From: Melaminivora suipulveris
GTDB taxonomy: Bacteria; Pseudomonadota; Gammaproteobacteria; Burkholderiales; Burkholderiaceae_C
Assembly: GCF_003008575.1 (NCBI RefSeq)
Contig: NZ_CP027667.1
Coordinates: 2,313,501-2,377,500, forward strand
Direction: 5' to 3'
DNA length: 64,000 bases
Shown piece after piece: positions 52,857 to 63,771 of this stretch (positions are counted from its first letter, which is position 1; the number at the start of each line of letters is the position of its first letter). The position numbers were made by a program, and so were the translations under genes. Under the pieces are notes generated by a model. It was not told the DNA's origin, ran no database searches, and saw nothing but the letters and a program-made list of their open reading frames with translations.

Positions 52857-53486
52857 TCAAACCAGCTGGTTGCGGATGGCGTACACCGTCAGCTCGGCGT
52901 TGTTGGTCAGGCGCAGCTTCTGCAGCACGCGGGCGCGGTAGACGCTCACGGTCTTGGGGCTGAGCATCAACTCCTCGGCGATGTCCGACAGGCGCCGCCC
53001 GGAGGCGATCTTGACCAGCGTCTGCAGCTCGCGTTCGGACAGCTGCTCGTGCGGCAGCTCGGCCTCGGGCTGCGCCAGGCTGTCGGCCAGCAGCTGGGCG
53101 ACCTCCGGCGTCAGGTACTTGCGGCCCTGCATCAGCGTGTGCACGGCCTCGATGAGCTTGAGCGGGTCGGCCGCCTTGTTGGCATAGCCCTGCGCGCCGG
53201 CGCGAATCGCCCGCAGCGCGTACTGGTCCTCCGGGTACATGGAGACGATCAGCACGCGGATGTGCGGGTGCGTGTCGCGCAAGGAGGCCAGCACCTCCAG
53301 GCCGCTGCGGCCGGGCAGGTTCAGGTCCAGCAGCAGCACGTCGCAGGCGGCGGTGCGCAGCACGTCGCGCAGCTCCGGATAGCTGCCGGCCTCGCCGGTC
53401 ACGGTGATGTCGGGCGATTCGGTCAGCGTGTCGCGGATGCCGCGCCTGAGCACCGCATGGTCGTCGCACAGCACGACGTGGATCAC
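52857..53486 (-). CDS. NarL/FixJ-type response regulator
   Basis: A 209-residue two-domain regulator. A GTG start at 53486 gives VIHVVLCDDHAVLRRGIRDT. The receiver domain carries Asp54 in LLLDLNLPG, and the LuxR-type HTH is LSERELQTLVKIASGRRLSD with LSPKTVSVYRARVLQKL. The GTGA overlap with the kinase stop shows coupling. Targets are unknown. Its position between fliR and the chemotaxis genes suggests, but does not show, a motility role. Confidence 0.93.
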   Translation of the reverse strand: MIHVVLCDDHAVLRRGIRDTLTESPDITVTGEAGSYPELRDVLRTAACDVLLLDLNLPGRSGLEVLASLRDTHPHIRVLIVSMYPEDQYALRAIRAGAQGYANKAADPLKLIEAVHTLMQGRKYLTPEVAQLLADSLAQPEAELPHEQLSERELQTLVKIASGRRLSDIAEELMLSPKTVSVYRARVLQKLRLTNNAELTVYAIRNQLV

Positions 53487-54679
53487 GTTGCAGCTCCTTG
53501 CTCGGGTGGGTCTCCGGCGGCTTGCGATGCCTCCGGTGCCAGCGATGGTAGCCCTGCCGCGTGGGCCTGCGGCGCACCGTCCAGTGGCAGCGACAGGATG
53601 ATCGACGTGCCGTGCCCGGGCTGGCTGCTCACGTCCAGCCAGCCGCCGGCGCGCCGCGCGCGCTCGGCCAGGCCCTTCAGTCCGAACGAACGCGGCTTGG
53701 CCAGCATGGGCGCGGCAATGCCCTGGCCGTCGTCGCTGACCTCCACCGTCAATACGCCCTCGTGGTCCGACAGCTCGATGCGCACGCTGCGCGCGCCCGC
53801 GTGCTTGTGCACGTTGGTCAGCGCCTCCTGTGTGGTGCGGTAGGCCACCAGTTGCAGCGCCGCCGGCACGGCATCGGGGGCGTTGCATTGGCAGTGCACG
53901 CGCACCGGCAAGCGGGTGCGGCGCTCAAAGGTTTCGGCCAGCCACTGCACGGCGGCCACCAGGCCCTGGTCCAGCACGGGCGGGCGCAGGTTCATCATGA
54001 TGCGCTGGCTGGCGTCGATGGCGTGCTGCAGCATCTCGGCCGCGGCGCTGGCGTGCTTGCGCAGGCCGCCATCCGGGGCGTGCCGGCCGATCCAGGCCAG
54101 ATCGAAGCGCGCGGCGGCCAGGGCGCCGCCGATGTCGTCGTGGATCTCGCGGGCGATTGCCGCGCGCTCCTCCTCGATGGAGGTTTGCAGGTGTTCGGCC
54201 AGCGCCGCCAGGCGCTGCTCGGAGTCGGCCAGTTCGGCATTGGCGCGCTCGCGCACGCGGCGCGCCTCGGCCAGCTCGACGGCACGGGTAATCACGCGTG
54301 GCAGGCGCGCCATGTCGTCCTTGAGCAGGTAGTCGGCAAAGCCCATGCGCATGGCGTCCACGGCGGCGGCCTCGCCGATGGCACCCGTGAGCAGCACGAA
54401 GGGTGGGTGCGCGCCGCGCTCCTGCGCCAGGCGCCACGCGTCCACCGCGGTGAAGCCGGGCAGGCGGTAGTCCGCCACCACCACGTCGAAAGGCTCGCTG
54501 GCCAGGTATGCGCCGAACTCCGCGAGCGTGTCGACCTGGCGGATGACGTGCTCCAGGCCGGCGCGGCGCAGCGTGCGGCATACCAGGGCATGGTCAGGCG
54601 CGCAATCCTCGAGATGCAGGATACGAAAGGGGCTTTTCGGAGCATCCACTTCGCCAGGGTTGGGTATCATGGGATACAT
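53483..54679 (-). CDS. histidine kinase with N-terminal receiver domain
   Basis: A 398-residue cytoplasmic protein from the ATG at 54679. The receiver domain (about 17-135) has LHLEDCAPDH, Asp70 in VVADYRLPG and Lys120 in YLLKDD. A coiled coil follows, then HisKA_3 with His180 in AREIHDDIGGAL and an HATPase with TTQEALTNVHKHAGA, VSDDGQGI and GLKGLAERARRAGG. No sensor or membrane segment is seen, so it receives its signal from another protein, perhaps through the receiver. An alternative start at 54670 is possible. Confidence 0.88.
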   Translation of the reverse strand: MYPMIPNPGEVDAPKSPFRILHLEDCAPDHALVCRTLRRAGLEHVIRQVDTLAEFGAYLASEPFDVVVADYRLPGFTAVDAWRLAQERGAHPPFVLLTGAIGEAAAVDAMRMGFADYLLKDDMARLPRVITRAVELAEARRVRERANAELADSEQRLAALAEHLQTSIEEERAAIAREIHDDIGGALAAARFDLAWIGRHAPDGGLRKHASAAAEMLQHAIDASQRIMMNLRPPVLDQGLVAAVQWLAETFERRTRLPVRVHCQCNAPDAVPAALQLVAYRTTQEALTNVHKHAGARSVRIELSDHEGVLTVEVSDDGQGIAAPMLAKPRSFGLKGLAERARRAGGWLDVSSQPGHGTSIILSLPLDGAPQAHAAGLPSLAPEASQAAGDPPEQGAAT

Positions 54680-54762
54680 ATTGGAACAATTAATCCGGCG
54701 TCCTGCACGGCTGCGGCGCGCCGGCTTCCTGGCCGCCATCCGCCAGCGTTGATGGAGAAACG

Positions 54763-55209
54763 ATGCAACCCACAGTCGATATGCCATCCGGGCCGTCGGT
54801 GCCGGTGTCCTTGCTGGTCGCCGCCGACGTGCAGGATGCCCTGCTGACCGTGATGCACGACCTGAGTCGCCTGGAAGGCCTGCTCAACCATGCCACGGAC
54901 AACCTGCTGGCGCGCTTTGGCGAAGCCAACGCTTCGCTCAGCGACAGCGTGGTCGCGGGCAGCAGCGAACTGGCGGCCTTGCGCGAGGCGCTGCGCAGCG
55001 CGGTCACCGAGCTGCAGTTCCACGACATGGCGACGCAGCTCATCTCGCACACCAGCCGGGTGCTGCAAGGCTGCGCCTTCCGCCTGGCCGCCGAGACCAT
55101 GGGCGACGGCGAAGGCGAGGCCGCCGCGGCCGACGCCGAGCTGATGCCCGGCCGGCCCAATCCCGTCACGCAAAGCGAGATGGAAGCCGGATCGGTGGAG
55201 CTGTTCTGA
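54763..55209 (+). CDS. small CheZ-like helical protein, unrecognised
   Basis: A 148-residue mostly helical protein that I cannot name with confidence. Residues 85-93 read QFHDMATQL. The Asp88 and Gln92 spacing (D-x-x-x-Q) is that of the CheZ catalytic pair, and the preceding helices are heptad-like (ALREALRSAVTEL). The classical C-terminal CheY-binding peptide is absent; the end is SVELF. It is 74 bp upstream of cheY in the chemotaxis operon, so a CheY-P phosphatase role is plausible. A true CheZ is encoded elsewhere in the window. Confidence 0.55.
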   Translation: MQPTVDMPSGPSVPVSLLVAADVQDALLTVMHDLSRLEGLLNHATDNLLARFGEANASLSDSVVAGSSELAALREALRSAVTELQFHDMATQLISHTSRVLQGCAFRLAAETMGDGEGEAAAADAELMPGRPNPVTQSEMEAGSVELF

Positions 55210-55282
55210 GCGCCGCCGGCCAGGGCCGTTTTGCGCCTTAGTATGCATAGATCAATCAAGTCAGAAGTCGTTGGAGCCTTAC

Positions 55283-55645
55283 ATGCAGTCCATTCTCGCG
55301 GTCGATGATTCGCCCTCCATGCGCAAGATGGTGTCGTTCACGCTCACCGGAGCTGGCTACCACGTGGTCGAGGCGGTGGACGGCCAGGATGCGCTGGAAA
55401 AGGCCGAGACGCACGAGATTCATCTGGTGCTGGCCGACCAGAACATGCCGCGCCTGGACGGAATCGGCCTGACGCGCAAGCTGCGCGAGCACCCGCGCTT
55501 TCGCAACACGCCGATCCTGATTCTGACCACCGAATCGAGCGACCAGATGAAGCAGGCCGGCCGCAGCGCCGGCGCCACCGGCTGGCTGGTCAAGCCGTTC
55601 GACCCGACCCGGCTCATCGAGGTCATTCAGAAGGTCATCCGCTGA
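55283..55645 (+). CDS. CheY-like response regulator (che-operon copy)
   Basis: A 120-residue single receiver domain. GGAG precedes the ATG at 55283. VDDSPSMRKMVSFTL, Asp52 in VLADQNMP, LTTESS and GWLVKPFD are the expected residues. It is clearly different from the mot-linked CheY (for instance Gln after the phosphorylated Asp). It is 49 bp upstream of cheA and might be a phosphate sink or a second output. Confidence 0.93.
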   Translation: MQSILAVDDSPSMRKMVSFTLTGAGYHVVEAVDGQDALEKAETHEIHLVLADQNMPRLDGIGLTRKLREHPRFRNTPILILTTESSDQMKQAGRSAGATGWLVKPFDPTRLIEVIQKVIR

Positions 55646-55694
55646 TGGTCGCGCGCACGATCCCCCTCACGATGCAGCGTTCGGGAAACACCCC

Positions 55695-57836
55695 ATGACG
55701 GACATTCAGCAAGGCGGCGCAGGCATGGACTTCGACCTGAGCCAGTTCTATCAGATCTTCTTCGAGGAAGCGGCGGAGAACCTCGACCAGATGGAGCAGA
55801 TGCTGCTCGGCCTGGACCCGCATGCTGCCGCCGACGAGGACTTGAACGGCATTTTCCGCTGCGCCCACTCCATCAAGGGCGGCGCGGCGACCTTTGGCTT
55901 TTCCGACGTGGCCGAGCTCACGCACCACATGGAGTCGCTGCTGGACCGGCTGCGCCGCCACGAACTGCAGTTGGTGCCGCGCATGGTGGACGTGCTGCTG
56001 GAGTCGGCCGACGCCTCGCGCGGCCTGCTGGCGCGCCACCAGGCGGGCGGGCAGGGCGAGGCGCCCTCGACGCGCGAGCTGGTGCGCAGCATCAGCGAAC
56101 TGGCTGCCGGCGGCGGCGCGGCGGTGGCCGCGCCACCGGTGCCCGCGCCTGCCCCGGCTGTCGCGCCGCCGCCCGCACCGGCCAGCGTTGCGCCCGCGCC
56201 CGCGCCCGCCGCCGCCGGCGCCGCGCCGGGTGAGCGCGCCCTGGAGTTGCACGTCGGCCCGCTGGCCCAGCCGGCCGCCGCCGACGCCATCAAGGAACTG
56301 TTCCGCGACATCCCCGGCCTGGGCAGCATCGCCGACCTGACCGACGATCGCGCCGGCATGCGGCGCTTCGCGGTGCGCACCAGCTCCAGCGACGACGATT
56401 TGCTGGACCTGCTCATGTTCCACGTCGCCAGGGAGCAAGTGGCCATCGTGCCCGCGGGCGCGTCTGCCGCAGCCGCCGCTCCGGCCGAGCCGGAGCGCGG
56501 CGCTGCGGCCGAGGCGCCGGTGCCTGTCGAGGAGGCCTATGGCTTTTTTTCCGGCGCGCCCGGCATGCCGGCCGCCGCGCCGGCGCCTGCGGCGCCCGCG
56601 CCGGAACGTGCGGCGGCCAGCCGCCCGGCAGCGGATGCCGGCAGGGGCGCTGCTGCCGCCAGCTCGTCCATGGAGTCGACCACCATCCGCGTGGCCGTGT
56701 CCAAGGTCGACCAGCTCATCAACCTGGTGGGCGAGCTGGTCATCACCCAGGCCATGCTGGCGCAAAACAGCCGCGATCTGGATTCGGGCCTGCACCAGCA
56801 GCTGCTGGCCGGCCTGGCCGATCTGGACCGCAACACGCGCGATTTGCAGGAATCGGTCATGTCGATCCGCATGATCCCTATGTCCACGGTGTTCAACCGC
56901 TTCCCGCGCATGCTGCGCGACCTGGCGGCCAAGCTGGGCAAGAAGGTCGACTTCGTCACCCAGGGCGAGGCCACTGAGCTGGACAAGAGCCTGGTTGAGA
57001 AGATCACCGACCCGCTCACGCATCTGGTGCGCAACAGCTGCGACCACGGCATCGAGATGCCGGCCGAGCGATTGGCCGCCGGCAAGCGCGAAAGCGGCAC
57101 TTTGAGCCTGTCGGCCTCGCACCAGGGCGGCTCCATCGTCATCGAGGTGCGCGACGACGGCAAGGGCCTGTCGCGCGAGAAGATCCTGAAAAAGGCACGC
57201 GAGCGCGGCATGGACGTCTCCGATGCCATGCCCGACAGCGAGGTCTGGAACCTGATCCTGGCGCCCGGCTTTTCCACGGCCGAGGTGGTCACCGACGTGT
57301 CCGGCCGCGGCGTCGGCATGGACGTGGTCAAGAAGAACATCACCGCCCTGGGCGGCTCCATCGAGATCGATTCGGCCGAGGGCTACGGCATGCGCGTGGC
57401 CGTGCGGCTGCCGCTGACGCTGGCCATCATGGACGGCATGTCGCTGGGCGTGGGCGAGGAGGTCTACATCCTGCCGCTGTCTTCGGTGGTGGAGTCCTTC
57501 CAGATCAACCCGCAGGAGGTCAACACCGTGGCCCAGGGATCGCAGCTGGTGAAGGTGCGCGAGGAGTACATGCCGGTGGTGTCGCTGGAGCGCATCTTCC
57601 AGGTGCCCCGGCCCGAGGGCTCGGTCAGCAGCAACATCATGGTGGTGGTGGAAGCCGACGGCAGCCGCGTGGCGGTGCTGGTCGATGAGCTGCTGGGTCA
57701 GCACCAGGTGGTGGTGAAGAATTTGGAGAGCAACTACCGCAAGGTGCCCAACGTCTCGGGCGCCACCATCCTGGGGGATGGCGCGGTGGCGTTGATCCTG
57801 GACACCGCGGCGCTGGTGCGCCGCGCGCGCCACTGA
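55695..57836 (+). CDS. cheA: chemotaxis histidine kinase CheA
   Basis: A 713-residue kinase. The P1 domain has phosphorylated His58 in FRCAHSIKGGAATFGF. Long Ala/Pro linkers surround a middle domain. P3 starts near STTIRVAVSKVDQLINLVGE. The ATPase has HLVRNSCDHGIEMP, VRDDGKGLSREKIL and GRGVGMDVVKKNI. The CheW-like P5 domain ends the protein. It phosphorylates CheY and CheB from receptor signals. No chemoreceptor gene is next to it. Confidence 0.96.
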   Translation: MTDIQQGGAGMDFDLSQFYQIFFEEAAENLDQMEQMLLGLDPHAAADEDLNGIFRCAHSIKGGAATFGFSDVAELTHHMESLLDRLRRHELQLVPRMVDVLLESADASRGLLARHQAGGQGEAPSTRELVRSISELAAGGGAAVAAPPVPAPAPAVAPPPAPASVAPAPAPAAAGAAPGERALELHVGPLAQPAAADAIKELFRDIPGLGSIADLTDDRAGMRRFAVRTSSSDDDLLDLLMFHVAREQVAIVPAGASAAAAAPAEPERGAAAEAPVPVEEAYGFFSGAPGMPAAAPAPAAPAPERAAASRPAADAGRGAAAASSSMESTTIRVAVSKVDQLINLVGELVITQAMLAQNSRDLDSGLHQQLLAGLADLDRNTRDLQESVMSIRMIPMSTVFNRFPRMLRDLAAKLGKKVDFVTQGEATELDKSLVEKITDPLTHLVRNSCDHGIEMPAERLAAGKRESGTLSLSASHQGGSIVIEVRDDGKGLSREKILKKARERGMDVSDAMPDSEVWNLILAPGFSTAEVVTDVSGRGVGMDVVKKNITALGGSIEIDSAEGYGMRVAVRLPLTLAIMDGMSLGVGEEVYILPLSSVVESFQINPQEVNTVAQGSQLVKVREEYMPVVSLERIFQVPRPEGSVSSNIMVVVEADGSRVAVLVDELLGQHQVVVKNLESNYRKVPNVSGATILGDGAVALILDTAALVRRARH

Positions 57837-57887
57837 AAAAGCGCAGCCCGCGCAGCCACGGACACGAGCAGGACAGACGAACCCATC

Positions 57888-58382
57888 ATGAACACAGGCA
57901 TGAACGCAGCCACAGGCGGCGCCGAAGCGGCCGCCGGCGCAGGCGAATACCTCACCTTCCGGCTGGGCCAGGAGGAGTACGGCATCGACATCCTGAAGGT
58001 GCAGGAGATCCGCGGCTACGAGCCGCCGACGCGCATCTCTGGCGCGCCACACTTCATCAAGGGCGTGACCAACCTGCGCGGCACCATCGTGCCCATCGTC
58101 GACATGCGCTTGCGCCTGGGCTGCGAGCAGGCGCAGTACGACAGCTTCACGGTGGTCATCGTGCTGAACCTGCGCGAGCGCGTGGTCGGCATCGTGGTCG
58201 ACTCGGTCAGCGACGTGCTGGAGCTGGCGCCCGCGCAGATGCGCCCGGCGCCCGACGTGGACAGCAGCATCGATGCGCAGTGCATCCGCGGTCTGGGCGC
58301 GGTGGGCGAGCGCATGCTGATCCTGCTGGACATCGAGCGGCTCATGGCTGGCAGCGACATGGGTCTGGCGGCGGATGCATGA
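57888..58382 (+). CDS. cheW: chemotaxis adaptor CheW
   Basis: A 164-residue adaptor. The CheW fold has YLTFRLGQEEYGIDILKVQE, IRGYEPPTRISGAPHFIKGV and NLRGTIVPIVDMRLRLG. It couples receptors to CheA. Its stop overlaps the cheR start (ATGA). A short Ala-rich N-terminal tail precedes the fold. Confidence 0.96.
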   Translation: MNTGMNAATGGAEAAAGAGEYLTFRLGQEEYGIDILKVQEIRGYEPPTRISGAPHFIKGVTNLRGTIVPIVDMRLRLGCEQAQYDSFTVVIVLNLRERVVGIVVDSVSDVLELAPAQMRPAPDVDSSIDAQCIRGLGAVGERMLILLDIERLMAGSDMGLAADA

Positions 58383-59278
58383 AGCCTGAGCCCGCTCTGG
58401 CGCACGCGGCCACCGGCCGGCGCGCCGCCGCGCGTGCCGCATCGCCAGCGCCGGTCGACGAGGACGCGCAGGCGCGCGAGTTCGCCTGGAGCGGGGCCGA
58501 CTTCGTGCGCGTGCAAAAGCTCATCTACCAGCACGCCGGCATCAGCCTGCACGACGGCAAGCACGCCATGGTCTACAGCCGCCTGTCGCGGCGCCTGCGC
58601 GAGACCGGCCATCGCGGCTTCGGCGCCTACCTGGACTGGCTGGAGCAGCACCAGGACGCGGGCGAGTGGCAGGAGTTCGTCAACGCGCTGACCACCAACC
58701 TCACGGCTTTCTTTCGCGAGCAGCACCATTTCGACATCCTTGCCAGCCTGCTGCGCAAGCGCGCGGCAGGGCCCTGGAGCATCTGGTGCAACGCCGCCTC
58801 CACCGGCGAGGAGCCGTACTCCATCGTCATGACGGGGCTGGAGACGCTGAGCGCGGGCGCGTCGTTCAAGCTCACCGCCAGCGACATCGACTCGCGCGTG
58901 CTGGCCAAGGCGGCCGAGGGCGTGTACCGGCTCGACGGCCTCAAGGGCCTGTCGCAGGAGCGGCTGCAGCGCTTTTTCCTGCGCGGCAAGGGCGGCAACG
59001 CCGGGCTGGCGCGGGTCAGGCCCGAACTGCGCCGCGCCATCGACTTCCTCAACGTGAACCTGATCCGCGACGACTGGCCGTTTCGCGAGCCCTTCGATGT
59101 GGTGTTCTGCCGCAACGTCATGATCTATTTCGACGCTGAGACGCAGCGCCGCGTGCTCGAGCGCATCCACCGCGTGCTCAAGCCCGGTGGCACGCTGTTC
59201 GTCGGCCATGCGGAAAACTTCAGCGACTCGCGCGACCTGTTCGTGCTGCGCGGCAAGACGGCCTACGATCGTGTCTGA
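58379..59278 (+). CDS. cheR: chemoreceptor methyltransferase CheR
   Basis: A 299-residue SAM-dependent methyltransferase. The N-terminal helical domain has [20 protein letters not shown]. The SAM-binding motif [14 protein letters not shown] is at about residue 138, and [20 protein letters not shown] is typical. It methylates receptor glutamates. The start overlapping cheW was chosen over a longer frame that runs through cheW. Confidence 0.95.
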   Translation: MKPEPALAHAATGRRAAARAASPAPVDEDAQAREFAWSGADFVRVQKLIYQHAGISLHDGKHAMVYSRLSRRLRETGHRGFGAYLDWLEQHQDAGEWQEFVNALTTNLTAFFREQHHFDILASLLRKRAAGPWSIWCNAASTGEEPYSIVMTGLETLSAGASFKLTASDIDSRVLAKAAEGVYRLDGLKGLSQERLQRFFLRGKGGNAGLARVRPELRRAIDFLNVNLIRDDWPFREPFDVVFCRNVMIYFDAETQRRVLERIHRVLKPGGTLFVGHAENFSDSRDLFVLRGKTAYDRV

Positions 59279-59317
59279 CCCCCGGCAGCCCTCTCATTTC
59301 TGGCGACCACGCTCCTC

Positions 59318-60040
59318 ATGAATTCCGACCGCGCTGCCTTTTCCTCTCCCGGCCCGGTGTTTCAGGAGCGCCGGTACGTGCCGCGCATCACGCCGCTGAC
59401 AGGCGGTGCCGAACCGCCGCCCGAGATCACGCTGGCCGAGCTCAAGGCGCAGCCGCGCCGCGCGGGCGAGGCGTCGTTCTTCTACTTCGACCACCACTTC
59501 CAGCACAACGCGGTCAAGGTGCTGCCGGGCGAGTATTTCGTGGCGCGCGAGCGCCTGACCATCGTGACGGTGCTGGGCTCGTGCATCGCCGCCTGCCTGT
59601 GGGACAGCCGTGCCTGCGTGGGCGGCATGAACCATTTCATGCTGCCCGAGGGCGGCAGCGCCGACACGTCCGGGCGCTACGGCTCCTACGCCATGGAGCT
59701 CTTGATCAACGAGATGATGAAGCAGGGCGCGCGGCGCGAGACGCTGCAGGCCAAGATCTTCGGCGGCGGGCAGGTCATGCACAACTTCACCACGCTCAAC
59801 GTGGGCGAACGCAACACGCGCTTCGTGCAGGACTACCTGGCGACCGAGCGCATCCCCATCGTGTCCGAGGACGTGCTGGACATCCATCCGCGCAAGGTGG
59901 TGTTCTTTCCCGTGACCGGCAAGGCCATGGTCAAGCGGCTGGCGCATGCCCATCCGGACGCGCTGGCCCAGGAAACGGTGCGCGGCAACGCCGCCCACGT
60001 GGCCCAGGCCAACCGCGGCGGCTCGGTCGATCTGTTCTGA
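59318..60040 (+). CDS. cheD: chemoreceptor deamidase CheD
   Basis: A 240-residue CheD, longer at the N-terminus than many. The active-site Cys lies in [13 protein letters not shown] and the His in [32 protein letters not shown] follows. It deamidates receptor glutamines and in some species interacts with CheC. Follows cheR by 39 bp and precedes cheB by 50 bp. Confidence 0.95.
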   Translation: MNSDRAAFSSPGPVFQERRYVPRITPLTGGAEPPPEITLAELKAQPRRAGEASFFYFDHHFQHNAVKVLPGEYFVARERLTIVTVLGSCIAACLWDSRACVGGMNHFMLPEGGSADTSGRYGSYAMELLINEMMKQGARRETLQAKIFGGGQVMHNFTTLNVGERNTRFVQDYLATERIPIVSEDVLDIHPRKVVFFPVTGKAMVKRLAHAHPDALAQETVRGNAAHVAQANRGGSVDLF

Positions 60041-60090
60041 ATTGCAAGATGACACGGCGCGCGCCCGCGCGCCAACAAGGTGGGAATTCC

Positions 60091-61209
60091 ATGAGGAGCG
60101 GCAAGATACGCGTGGTCGTGGTGGACGATTCGGCGCTGGTGCGCAGCCTGCTGTCCGAGATCATCAATCGCCAGAGCGACATGCAGTGCATCGGCGCGGC
60201 CAGCGACCCGCTCGTCGCGCGCGAGATGATCCGCGAGCTGGACCCGGACGTGATCACGCTGGACGTGGAGATGCCGCGCATGGACGGCATCGACTTCCTG
60301 GGCCGGCTGATGCGCCTGCGGCCGATGCCGGTGGTCATGATCTCCACGCTGACCGAGCGCGGCGCCGAGGTCACCATGCGCGCGCTGGAGCTGGGCGCGG
60401 TGGATTTCGTCGCCAAGCCGCGCATCGGCCTGGCCAGCGGCCTGAACGAGCTGGCCTCGCAGATCGTCGACAAGATCCGCGTGGCCGCGGTGGCGCAGGT
60501 GCGCCGCGCGCCGGCGGCCGGCGCTACGGCTGTCGCCGGGCAGCCGCACGGCGCCGGGGCGCACCCGGCCGGGACGCCGAGCGCCGCGCCGTCGCTGCTG
60601 GGCCGGCTGTCGACCGAGAAGGTGATCTGCATCGGCGCATCGACCGGCGGCACCGAGGCCATCCGCGAAGTGCTGGTGCACATGCCGGCCGACGCGCCCG
60701 CCATCGCCATCACCCAGCACATGCCGCCGGGCTTCACCACCAGCTTTGCCGCGCGGCTGAACGGCCTGTGCCAGATCACCGTGAAGGAGGCGGTCGACGG
60801 CGAGCGCATCCTGCCGGGCCACGCCTACATCGCGCCGGGCGGGCGGCAGTTCGCGCTGGCGCGCAGCGGCGCCAACTACGTCGCCGTGGTGGGCGACGGC
60901 GCGCCCGTCAACCGGCACAAGCCATCAGTGGAAGTGCTGTTCAAGTCGGCCGCCGCAGTCGCGGGGCGCAACGCCTTCGGCATCATGCTGACCGGCATGG
61001 GCGCCGACGGCGCCGCCGCCATGCGCCAGATGCGCGACGCCGGCAGCTACAACTACGTGCAGGACGAGGCCAGCTGCATCGTCTTCGGCATGCCGCGCGA
61101 GGCGATCGCTCATGGCGCGGCCGACGAGGTGCTGCCGCTGACGCAGATCGCGCCCGCGCTGATCGCGCGCCTGCGCGGCGCAGGTGACCGGGTGCATCAC
61201 CGCATCTGA
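60091..61209 (+). CDS. cheB: chemoreceptor methylesterase CheB
   Basis: A 372-residue receiver-esterase. The ATG at 60091 gives [20 protein letters not shown]. The receiver has Asp58 in [12 protein letters not shown]. The esterase has Ser in [12 protein letters not shown], His in [10 protein letters not shown] and Asp in [10 protein letters not shown]. It demethylates receptors when phosphorylated by CheA. Last gene of the operon; repeat A copy 11 follows at once. Confidence 0.97.
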   Translation: MRSGKIRVVVVDDSALVRSLLSEIINRQSDMQCIGAASDPLVAREMIRELDPDVITLDVEMPRMDGIDFLGRLMRLRPMPVVMISTLTERGAEVTMRALELGAVDFVAKPRIGLASGLNELASQIVDKIRVAAVAQVRRAPAAGATAVAGQPHGAGAHPAGTPSAAPSLLGRLSTEKVICIGASTGGTEAIREVLVHMPADAPAIAITQHMPPGFTTSFAARLNGLCQITVKEAVDGERILPGHAYIAPGGRQFALARSGANYVAVVGDGAPVNRHKPSVEVLFKSAAAVAGRNAFGIMLTGMGADGAAAMRQMRDAGSYNYVQDEASCIVFGMPREAIAHGAADEVLPLTQIAPALIARLRGAGDRVHHRI

Positions 61210-61211
61210 AG

Positions 61212-61275
61212 TTTGCTATAAAATATATAGCTAACTGCGCTTATTCCACGCCGACTGAAGCGGTTTTTTTGTTGG
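61212..61275 (+). repeat. dispersed repeat A, copy 11
   Basis: Sense-oriented, 2 bp after the cheB stop. It has GCTATAAAATATATAGCTAA, then CTGCGCTTATTCCACGCCGA and CTGAAGCGGTTTTTTTG. The CCG...CGG mini-stem plus seven Ts make this copy the most terminator-like. It lies between the convergent cheB and uup genes. Confidence 0.8.
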
Positions 61276-61315
61276 TTTTTGGGGGTGCGAACACTTCCGG
61301 TCAATGCCAGGGGCG

Positions 61316-63196
<1,881 letters not shown>

Positions 63197-63378
63197 ACGG
63201 ACATTATGAGAGGCGCGGCTGGATGCCCCTGAAGCGACGGGCCCGTAAAAATTTCGCAAAGTTCGCTCGCTAGGGGAAACCCTGGGCTATACTTCGTCCC
63301 ACGCTGCAACGAGCAGATCTCCTACAGGGATGCTGGTCGTTGATGGCTGGAGAAGTTTTCGAAATTTCCCCCTTCGCC

Positions 63379-63408
63379 TTGTTCTGCCACAGTTTTCTGT
63401 AGTACACT
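63379..63408 (+). promoter_or_regulatory. rRNA operon promoter, upstream copy
   Basis: TTGTTC (63379-63384), 18 bp, TACACT (63403-63408). The next 13 bases, TCAAGGCTTCGCT, are repeated exactly after the downstream promoter. This suggests a duplicated promoter with the same start region. Confidence 0.6.
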
Positions 63409-63490
63409 TCAAGGCTTCGCTTCTGACGGGGCGCTGGTGCTGAAAGGTGCTGCGGTCTGGTTGGAGGCGGTGGTCGAAAGACCTGCAAGT

Positions 63491-63520
63491 TTGACAGGTT
63501 ACTTTAAAACCTGTTATAGT
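63491..63520 (+). promoter_or_regulatory. rRNA operon promoter, downstream copy
   Basis: TTGACA (63491-63496), 18 bp, TATAGT (63515-63520), a near-consensus sigma-70 promoter. Transcription would start near 63527, about 245 bases before the 16S gene. Confidence 0.85.
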
Positions 63521-63626
63521 TCAAGGCTTCGCTGATCGCAGCGGGGTTTGAAGAAAGAGGGTAGTTGGACAGCTTGTCCAGTGTGCTTTTTCTTCTGGTG
63601 CCTTAACAACACACAGCCGATAAGCG

Positions 63627-63688
63627 TGGGCGTTTGATGGCGAGAGCCTGGAAAAAAAGAAGTTCTTCGGAGCTTCATCAAACGCTCA
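63627..63688 (+). other. rRNA leader hairpin
   Basis: TGGGCGTTTGATG (63627-63639) can pair with CATCAAACGCTCA (63676-63688), allowing G-U pairs, to form a 13-bp stem in the transcribed leader. Just before it is the leader segment CCTTAACAAC. This is the usual antitermination and processing part of the leader; a boxA assignment is not certain. Confidence 0.6.
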
Positions 63689-63771
63689 TGGAAACAGTTT
63701 TGGAAGGTGCGCGAGCATCTTTCATTTCCGTCAAATGAGTAGAGGCCTTTGGGTCTCGCAATTTCAAGATC

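Noticed and set aside
81..61275. CRISPR array or tandem array formed by the repeated 60-bp units
   Set aside because: The copies are kilobases apart in both orientations, without regular spacers or cas genes.
63288..63293. TATACT as a third rRNA promoter
   Set aside because: No acceptable -35 element lies 16-19 bp upstream, so it was left out.
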